NCBI GenBank assembly: GCA_016931665.1
Contig: JAFGEH010000119.1
Location: 1-12,927, forward strand
DNA length: 12,927 bases
Direction: 5' to 3'
DNA from: Candidatus Cloacimonadota bacterium
Lineage (GTDB): Bacteria; Cloacimonadota; Cloacimonadia; Cloacimonadales; TCS61
Positions 7,642 to 12,927 of the stretch are shown in pieces; the first letter of the stretch is position 1, and each line of letters opens with the position of its first letter. A model generated the notes under the pieces. The model saw nothing but the letters and a program-made list of their open reading frames with translations, was not told the DNA's origin and did not search any database. Position numbers and translations under genes: made by a program.

Positions 7642-8082
7642 ATGAGAGCAATTGCTGATCAGGTGCATGACTTTTTGTGGAATCATGACATGAACTGTGC
7701 CCAGGCCACCTTGCAGGTTCTTAGCGAGAAATATAGCCTGAATCTATCATCCCAGTTGCTGGCGGCAGCCATGGGCCTGAATGGAGCCGGCAGATCGGGT
7801 GCTCAGTGCGGACTGGTGGAAGGAGCACTGATTTTTCTGGGAGTTTTCAGCGAAACTCGGGGTTGGGACCGTTACCGGGTGAGTGATTTATGTGGTTTAT
7901 ATGCCCGGGAATTTATCGGAAATTTTGGCAGTATGAATTGCCGGGACCTGCGTCCCCAGGGTTTTCAGGATGGTCAGCCCCCGCATATGTGTGAAGATTT
8001 AGCGGTGAAAACCATCACCTTCTCTTGTGTTTTTATTGATCGATTTTTTAAAAAAAGGAGTGAAGATGATTTGTCTGGATAG
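7642..8082 (+). CDS. C_GCAxxG_C_C family putative redox-active protein
   Basis: This is a small 146-residue protein of the C_GCAxxG_C_C family (Pfam PF09719), whose conserved cysteines suggest redox or metal-cluster chemistry; no reaction is established that I know. The pattern is visible as NCAQAT with Cys19, a helical stretch, GAQCGLVEGALIFLG with Cys56, then Cys84, MNCRDL with Cys100, HMCEDLAV with Cys117, and a further Cys129. No signal peptide or membrane segment is evident, so it should be cytoplasmic. AGGAAA at 7634-7639 precedes the ATG. The gene lies inside the purine operon between purH and purC-purE. Its last 17 bp overlap the fusion gene, whose ribosome binding site is within this reading frame, so the two are translationally linked. 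Family assignment is confident; its role in purine synthesis is unknown. Confidence 0.82.
   Translation: MRAIADQVHDFLWNHDMNCAQATLQVLSEKYSLNLSSQLLAAAMGLNGAGRSGAQCGLVEGALIFLGVFSETRGWDRYRVSDLCGLYAREFIGNFGSMNCRDLRPQGFQDGQPPHMCEDLAVKTITFSCVFIDRFFKKRSEDDLSG
8055..8060 (+). promoter_or_regulatory. Ribosome binding site deciding the purC-purE start
   Basis: AAGGAG lies 5 nt before the ATG at 8066, inside the end of the upstream reading frame. It selects MICLDRISS over the in-frame ATG at 8027, which has no comparable site and would add 13 unconserved residues. Confidence 0.8.
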
Positions 8083-9451
8083 AATTTCCTCACCCCAGTT
8101 GCAGAAGATCCATAGCGGCAAGGTCAGGGAAAGCTTTCGCCTGGATGATGAAACCAGGATGATCGTTGTTACAGACCGCATTTCCAGTTTCGATCAGGTC
8201 CTGGATTCCTGTATACCCCATAAGGGTGCCGTTCTCAACGGACTGGCCGGTTACTGGTTCGAAAAAACAACGGGAATCGTGGAAAATCACCTACTCGAGC
8301 AGATTGACCCCAATATCAGCCTGGTCAGAGAAGCGGAACCTGTGCGGATCGAAATGATAGTCCGCGGCTATTTGACCGGTTCCATGTGGCGTTATTACGC
8401 AAAAGGTAAGCGTTCCTTCTCCGGGATTTCAGTAAAAGACGGACTGCAGAAGAATCAGAAATTCCCCAAACCGTTGATTACACCAACTACCAAAGAAGAT
8501 TCCGACCGGGAAATAACCCCGGATGAGATCGTCCGGGAAGGATGGGCCAGCCGGGAAATCTATGAAAAAATGACCGAGATTTCCCTGAAGCTTTTCCAGT
8601 TCGGCACCCAGTTACTGGCCGAGAAAGGGATAATTCTGGTCGATACCAAATATGAATTCGGATTACGAAAAGGCAAACTGATCCTGATCGATGAGATCCA
8701 TACCCCTGATTCATCCCGCTTCTGGTCGCAGGCAGATTATGAAAAGGACCCTGAAAAAGTTGAGCAGATAGATAAAGAATTCGTTCGCCAATGGCTGCTG
8801 GCCAACAAAAAGAACGATGTCTATCCTTCCGTACTTCCTGATGAAGTAATTGCGGAGACCTCGAGACGTTATCTGGATATCTATGAACGTATAACCGGCA
8901 GAAGGATCCGTACCTCGGATCATATCCTGAACCGGGTATATCAAAACCTGGTCAGGTCAGGGATCATCAAAGACGGCTTTGTGGCCATAGTCATGGGTTC
9001 CCCGGCTGATCAGGATCATTGTCAGCGGATCAGAGAGGAGCTTCTGAAATACGATGTGGCAGTCGAGATGAGGGTGGTATCCGCTCATAAGAACGGTGAG
9101 AGGATTCCCGGTATTGTCTCCGAGTATAATCAAGCCCTCGAACCCGGTGCCGTGATCGCTGTAGCCGGCCGGTCTAACGGACTGGGTGGAGCCCTGGCGG
9201 CCAATCTGGTCTTGCCACTGATCAACTGCCCGCCGTTCAAGGATAAAGTCGATATGCTGGTGAATATCAATTCCTCGCTGATGATGCCTTCCGGAACGCC
9301 TGCCGGAACCGTGGTCGAACCGGCGGCAGCCGCGCAGCTGGCTCTGCGTTCTCTCAATCTGCCCCGGCTGAAGAATATTTTTCTTAAAGAAATTTCCGAT
9401 ACGAAAACTGCCTTAGTTAACGCAGATGACAAAATGAGGGAGGGAAAGTGA
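8066..9451 (+). CDS. purCE: PurC-PurE fusion: SAICAR synthetase and class II-type AIR carboxylase
   Basis: It has 461 residues and two enzymes. Residues ~1-290 are SAICAR synthetase (CAIR + aspartate + ATP): HSGKVRESF at 16-24, VTDRISSFD at 35-43, IPHKGAVLNGL at 50-60, RGYLTGSMWR at 100-109, LITPTTKED at 137-145 and LIDEIHTPDSSRFW at 207-220. Residues ~304-461 are PurE: VAIVMGSPADQDHC at 306-319, VSAHK at 338-342, AVAGRSNGLG at 365-374, NCPP at 387-390 and SSLMMPSG at 403-410. SAHK and AGRSNGLG are class II motifs, as in animal PAICS and Treponema PurE, which carboxylate AIR directly with CO2. Class I PurE has SAHRTP and GGAAHLPG and needs PurK, which is absent here. The domain order PurC then PurE equals PAICS. 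The gene overlaps its upstream neighbour by 17 bp and purD by 4 bp. The class II call is inferred from motifs. Confidence 0.93.
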   Translation: MICLDRISSPQLQKIHSGKVRESFRLDDETRMIVVTDRISSFDQVLDSCIPHKGAVLNGLAGYWFEKTTGIVENHLLEQIDPNISLVREAEPVRIEMIVRGYLTGSMWRYYAKGKRSFSGISVKDGLQKNQKFPKPLITPTTKEDSDREITPDEIVREGWASREIYEKMTEISLKLFQFGTQLLAEKGIILVDTKYEFGLRKGKLILIDEIHTPDSSRFWSQADYEKDPEKVEQIDKEFVRQWLLANKKNDVYPSVLPDEVIAETSRRYLDIYERITGRRIRTSDHILNRVYQNLVRSGIIKDGFVAIVMGSPADQDHCQRIREELLKYDVAVEMRVVSAHKNGERIPGIVSEYNQALEPGAVIAVAGRSNGLGGALAANLVLPLINCPPFKDKVDMLVNINSSLMMPSGTPAGTVVEPAAAAQLALRSLNLPRLKNIFLKEISDTKTALVNADDKMREGK

Positions 9452-10719
9452 AGATAGCCGTCCTGGGCTCAGGTGGCAGAGAACATGCCCTCGCCTGGAA
9501 GCTGGCTCAAAGCCCGCATACAGATAAATTGTATGTTATACCGGGCAACGGGGGCACAGAAAATAATCTGCCGCTTTCCCTCACTGATTTCCCAGCATTA
9601 AAAAAAGAACTCGACCAACTGAGAGTCGATCTGGTGGTTGTTGGCCCGGAAAATCCTCTCACCGAGGGTATCGTAGATTTCTTCCGCGATTCAGGCATCA
9701 GGGTCTTCGGTCCCGATCAGCAGGCTGCCCGACTGGAAGGCTCCAAACTGTATGCCAAACAGTTCATGCGGAAATACGGAGTTTCCACCGCTGATTTCCG
9801 GGAATTCGGTCCCGGACATGATTCCCTGACTGAGTTGAAAAAAACCATCTCTGATTTTGGTGAGGAAGTTGTTATCAAATACGACGGACTGGCAGCCGGT
9901 AAAGGTGTCTTTGTCTGCAACAACATGCCGGAAGTGGAAGAGAATCTGGCCGACATGTTCAGAAATTTCGGACGGGATTGCCGGTTCCTGCTGGAAAAGA
10001 AGCTGAAGGGCAGCGAACTTTCCATTCTGGGATTTACCGACGGGCATGATATCAGGCTGTTGCTGCCTTCCCAGGATCATAAACAACTGCTGGATGGAGA
10101 TGCCGGACCCAATACCGGAGGCATGGGAGCTTTCTGTCCGGTTCCGTTTTGCGATGAGAAAATGATCACCGAGATCAGGAAAAAAATCATCGAACCTACC
10201 ATGCAGGGGATCAGGACTGAAAAATTCAATTATACCGGAGTTCTCTATTTCGGGTTGATGATAACTGCCGAGGGGCCTTTCCTGCTGGAATATAATGTTC
10301 GTCTGGGTGATCCCGAGACCGAGGTCGTGCTGCCGGCTCTGCAGAGCGATCTAGTAGAACTGATCGAAGCCTGCTTCCATAACGAACTCTCCGGATTTCC
10401 GCTGGAATTCGTACCCGGCTATTTCTTGGATGTTGTGCTGACCGCAGGTGGATATCCCGGACCCTATGAAAAAGGTTTAGAGATCTACGGATTGAATGAC
10501 CTCGATGAAGATATTATGGTGTTCCATGCCGGCACGAAAAAAGCTAATGGCCACCTCGTTACCAATGGTGGGCGTATCCTGAATATAGTGGCGAGGGGAA
10601 ATTCCCTGGAAGATGCGATCAGAAAAGTTTATAGCAATTGCGAACGGATCGTTTTTAAAAATGCCTATTACAGAAGGGATATTGGTAAAAGGGTCAACAG
10701 GATTCCGACAATACAATGA
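9448..10719 (+). CDS. purD: Phosphoribosylamine-glycine ligase PurD (GAR synthetase)
   Basis: It joins phosphoribosylamine to glycine with ATP, which is step 2 of the pathway. It is 423 residues, the usual length for a stand-alone PurD. The N-terminal domain starts with MKIAVLGSGGREHALAWKLA, and VVVGPENPL is at 63-71. The ATP-grasp core has ARLEGSKLYAKQFM at 94-107, KYDGLAAGKGVFV at 144-156, NTGGMGAFCPVPF at 222-234 and LLEYNVRLGDPETE at 279-292. The C-terminal domain has VLTAGGYPG at 330-338, FHAGT at 359-363 and YYRRDIG at 407-413. The GTG start overlaps the TGA of the fusion gene (GTGA), with a purine-rich GAGGGAGGGA ribosome binding site just ahead at 9437-9446, pointing to translational coupling. 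It overlaps purN by 4 bp. No missing motif was seen. Confidence 0.97.
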   Translation: MKIAVLGSGGREHALAWKLAQSPHTDKLYVIPGNGGTENNLPLSLTDFPALKKELDQLRVDLVVVGPENPLTEGIVDFFRDSGIRVFGPDQQAARLEGSKLYAKQFMRKYGVSTADFREFGPGHDSLTELKKTISDFGEEVVIKYDGLAAGKGVFVCNNMPEVEENLADMFRNFGRDCRFLLEKKLKGSELSILGFTDGHDIRLLLPSQDHKQLLDGDAGPNTGGMGAFCPVPFCDEKMITEIRKKIIEPTMQGIRTEKFNYTGVLYFGLMITAEGPFLLEYNVRLGDPETEVVLPALQSDLVELIEACFHNELSGFPLEFVPGYFLDVVLTAGGYPGPYEKGLEIYGLNDLDEDIMVFHAGTKKANGHLVTNGGRILNIVARGNSLEDAIRKVYSNCERIVFKNAYYRRDIGKRVNRIPTIQ

Positions 10720-11291
10720 ATAAAAATATAGTAATTCTGATCTCGGGTAGAGGAAGCAATATGCTGGCAATTGCTCGCAATGTACAGTCAGGCCTACTTA
10801 AAGATAAGTGTCAGATCGCTGCTGTATTTTCCAACAATCCGGATGCTGAAGGTCTGGCTGCCGCCAGAAATCTGGGTATTCCAACCTGTTGTATCCCTTC
10901 GGCCGGTGTAAAAAAACAGGTTTATAACAGACTCCTGCTGAACTGGTTACAGAAAACCGGACCTGATTTGATCGTGCTGGCTGGGTATATGAAGATCCTT
11001 TCCCCGGAAATTGTCCGCGCTTTCCCCGGGAGGATAATCAATATCCATCCGGCTGATACCGCACTTCATCAGGGCTTGCATGGTTACGAATGGGCCTGGC
11101 ACGAAAAATTGCCGGCAACCAGAGTTACGGTTCATTTTGTGGATGAAGGTCTGGATACCGGTAAAATTATTGCCCAACAGGAAGTTGATTTGACCGGAGC
11201 ATCGGATCTGATAGAGGTTGAAGAGCGGGGATTGAGGGTGGAACACCAGCTTTACAGCCGGGTGATCCGCGATTTACTAAACCGGTTATAG
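10716..11291 (+). CDS. purN: Phosphoribosylglycinamide formyltransferase PurN
   Basis: It transfers a formyl group from 10-formyl-THF to GAR, which is step 3. It is 191 residues, normal for PurN. It shows ILISGRGSNMLAI at 7-19 (the phosphate-binding loop), AVFSNNPDAEGL at 36-47, DLIVLAGYMKILSPEIV at 84-100, INIHPA at 108-113 and VHFVDEGLDTGKIIAQ at 139-154. The catalytic residues Asn109, His111 and Asp147 are present by comparison with E. coli Asn106, His108 and Asp144. The segment after the catalytic His reads ADTALHQGLHGYEW instead of the usual SLLPxxxGLHxxxQ. The ATG overlaps the purD stop (ATGA), and no strong ribosome binding site precedes it, so it probably relies on ribosomes ending purD. 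A 36-nt gap separates it from guaA. Confidence 0.95.
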   Translation: MNKNIVILISGRGSNMLAIARNVQSGLLKDKCQIAAVFSNNPDAEGLAAARNLGIPTCCIPSAGVKKQVYNRLLLNWLQKTGPDLIVLAGYMKILSPEIVRAFPGRIINIHPADTALHQGLHGYEWAWHEKLPATRVTVHFVDEGLDTGKIIAQQEVDLTGASDLIEVEERGLRVEHQLYSRVIRDLLNRL

Positions 11292-11318
11292 ATATTGGCA
11301 TAATGATATGAAAATATT

Positions 11319-11322
11319 GAGG
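11319..11322 (+). promoter_or_regulatory. Ribosome binding site of guaA with a TTG start
   Basis: GAGG (within GAGGCGG) lies 5 nt before the TTG at 11328. The frame is closed by TGA at 11304-11306, with no ATG or GTG before the conserved KEIAIIDFGGQY, so a TTG start is required. Confidence 0.65.
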
Positions 11323-11327
11323 CGGCA

Positions 11328-12927
11328 TTGAAAGAAATAGCAATTATCGATTTCGGGGGCCAGTATACCCATCTGATAGCGCGCCGGATCAGGCAGCTGG
11401 GAGTATTTTCGGCCATCTATCAGCCGGAGGATTTCAGTATCTCTCCGGCAATAGCAGGTATCATTTTTTCCGGTGGCCCGCAATCCGTGAATGCTGAGGA
11501 TGCCTACCGGATTGATTATGATCTGAAGAACAGCAAGGTGCCGGTGCTGGGATTATGTTATGGGCATCATCTCATTGCTGCCATGCTGGGGGGCAGGATA
11601 GGCAGCGGTTCGAGCAAGGAATATGGCTTCACCGATGTAGTCTCTCTACCTCAGACCAGATTATTTCGGGACCTTCCGGCCGATCAGGTTGTCTGGATGA
11701 GCCATGGTGACCATGTGGAAGAATTGCCGGTCGGATTCACAGTCACAGCTTCTTCTGTTTCGCTTGAGATAGCGGGATATGAATCGATGGATGGCAGATT
11801 TTTTGGATTGCAGTTTCATCCTGAAGTTTCTCACACCAGGTATGGCATGGAAATTCTGGGTAATTTTCTTGATAACTGTACCACTGAAAGAGATTGGAAG
11901 CCTGCCAATTACCGGGATTCGATCCTGGAGGATATTCGCACCCGGAGCGGGAACAGACGCCTGTTCCTTTTGCTCTCGGGTGGTGTGGATTCTCTGGTGG
12001 CGCTGGAACTCTGCCTGCAAGCCCTGGGGAAAAAAAGGATCTATTCCATACATGTTGATACTGGTTTCATGAGAGCGGAAGAATCCGGGGAGATCATTGG
12101 TTATCTGCAGGATCTTGGTTATGACGGCATCAAAGTTATCAAAGCGGAAGAAATGTTTCTGAAAGCTCTGGAAGGAATTACGGACCCGGAACAGAAACGC
12201 CGCCTTATCGGTGGATTATTCGTACGGCTACTACAGCAGGAGCTTGCCAGATTAGATTTGCACGATGACTGGCTGCTGGTGCAGGGAACAATCTATCCAG
12301 ATACCATCGAAAGCGGTGCAGGGAATAAAGCTGCCCGGATCAAAACCCATCATAACCGGGTGGCGGAAATCGAAGAATTGATCGCACAGGGAAGAGTAAT
12401 CGAGCCTTTAAGGGAATTGTACAAAGACGAAGTCCGGGCTCTGGGTCTTGAACTGGGGCTTCCTCAAGCCCTGGTGCAGCGTCATCCCTTTCCCGGACCG
12501 GGTTTGGCCATACGGATAATATGCTCAACCGGAAAGAGCGAAGATCATGATTACAACAGGGATTATGCAAGGCTGAATAACATTCTCCTGCCCAGAAAAA
12601 TGCTGGGGTTAATCCTACCTGTCAAGAGTGTGGGTGTCCAGGGTGATTTTCGGACCTATGCCCATCCGGCCGTGCTCTGGCGGGATGGCGATCAGCAGGT
12701 GAATTGGGCAGATTTACGCGCTACTGCCAATCTTATCATCAATCAACTGCCGTCTATTAATCGGGTTGTGTTCTCGCTGCAGCCACTCCGGGAGGAACTG
12801 AATCTGGTACCCAGCTATCTGGAAAGGAAAAATCTGGAGCTACTGCGTCAGGTGGATGCCTTTATTCGCTCCCGCACTGCACACCTGCCTGAAATATGGC
12901 AGTTCCCAGTTGTCAGCCTTCCCTTTA
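11328..12927 (+). CDS. guaA: GMP synthase (glutamine-hydrolysing), extended eukaryote-like form, 3' partial
   Basis: It converts XMP to GMP using glutamine and ATP. The frame is open from the TTG at 11328 to the window end, giving 533 residues without a stop, already longer than usual bacterial GuaA (~510-525). The glutaminase domain has IIDFGGQYTHLIARR, IIFSGGPQSV at 45-54, LGLCYGHH at 74-81 with Cys77, SHGDHVEELP at 125-134 and LQFHPEVSHT at 161-170 (His164, Glu166). The ATP pyrophosphatase domain has the P-loop LLSGGVDSLVAL at 215-226, GTIYPDTIESG at 320-330, IKTHHN at 338-343 and HPFPGPGLAIRI at 386-397. PVKSVGVQGDFRTY at 431-444 starts the dimerisation region. It then continues through NRVVFSLQPL to VDAFIRS and FPVVSLP rather than ending with the usual KPPATIEWE, as in human GMPS with its inserted subdomain. 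CYGHH replaces the common CYGxQ. It follows purN by 36 nt. Confidence 0.93.
   Translation, partial: MKEIAIIDFGGQYTHLIARRIRQLGVFSAIYQPEDFSISPAIAGIIFSGGPQSVNAEDAYRIDYDLKNSKVPVLGLCYGHHLIAAMLGGRIGSGSSKEYGFTDVVSLPQTRLFRDLPADQVVWMSHGDHVEELPVGFTVTASSVSLEIAGYESMDGRFFGLQFHPEVSHTRYGMEILGNFLDNCTTERDWKPANYRDSILEDIRTRSGNRRLFLLLSGGVDSLVALELCLQALGKKRIYSIHVDTGFMRAEESGEIIGYLQDLGYDGIKVIKAEEMFLKALEGITDPEQKRRLIGGLFVRLLQQELARLDLHDDWLLVQGTIYPDTIESGAGNKAARIKTHHNRVAEIEELIAQGRVIEPLRELYKDEVRALGLELGLPQALVQRHPFPGPGLAIRIICSTGKSEDHDYNRDYARLNNILLPRKMLGLILPVKSVGVQGDFRTYAHPAVLWRDGDQQVNWADLRATANLIINQLPSINRVVFSLQPLREELNLVPSYLERKNLELLRQVDAFIRSRTAHLPEIWQFPVVSLPF

Noticed and set aside
8027..8065. Upstream ATG start for the purC-purE fusion
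   Set aside because: It has no suitable ribosome binding site and adds residues absent from PurC. AAGGAG at 8055-8060 selects the ATG at 8066.
11292..11327. Possible internal promoter before guaA
   Set aside because: CATAAT occurs near 11299, but no convincing -35 element at proper spacing was found, and the gap fits operon continuation.
11308..11331. Seven-codon leader frame ending over the guaA TTG start (TTGA)
   Set aside because: It is short, has no clear ribosome binding site and no attenuator-like hairpin or codon bias; chance is sufficient.

Overview
The window is one densely packed, all-plus-strand stretch dominated by a de novo purine biosynthesis operon. Gene order is: tail of a secreted surface or extracellular protein gene (partial), purSL, purQ, a class V aminotransferase/cysteine-desulfurase-like gene, purH, a C_GCAxxG_C_C cysteine-rich gene, a purC-purE fusion, purD, purN, and the first ~533 codons of guaA, which runs off the end. 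Intergenic gaps are 0-42 nt and several genes overlap (17 bp, 4 bp and 4 bp). I see no promoter, rho-independent terminator, RNA gene, mobile element, repeat array or CRISPR. No gene-free stretch exceeds about 42 bases.

Organism: the first 120 residues end in a type IX secretion-type C-terminal sorting domain (YPNPFNPS, WDGRDNAG, SGIYLVRL). This domain is typical of the Fibrobacteres-Chlorobi-Bacteroidetes (FCB) superphylum and its uncultivated relatives (for example Cloacimonadota- or Marinimicrobia-like groups). Base composition is roughly balanced, and starts include ATG, GTG and TTG behind GAGGGA/AAGGAG-type ribosome binding sites. I infer an FCB-superphylum bacterium but cannot name the phylum from this window.

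How the genes work together: PurSL plus PurQ convert FGAR to FGAM. The PurC-PurE fusion carries out carboxylation of AIR and then SAICAR synthesis. PurH performs the last two steps to IMP. PurD and PurN perform the early GAR synthesis and formylation steps. GuaA takes XMP to GMP. purF, purM, purB, purA and guaB are not in the window, and there is no purK. The absence of purK fits the PurE domain, which carries class II (animal-type, CO2-using AIR carboxylase) motifs rather than the bacterial class I motifs.

The parts most worth attention are two non-purine genes embedded in the operon (a PLP enzyme with an RAGCSCAGPYG cysteine motif and a small C_GCAxxG_C_C redox-type protein), the PAICS-like PurC-PurE fusion, and a GuaA whose C-terminal half looks like the extended eukaryotic GMP synthetase. 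PurH and PurN also carry divergent motifs at normally conserved positions.
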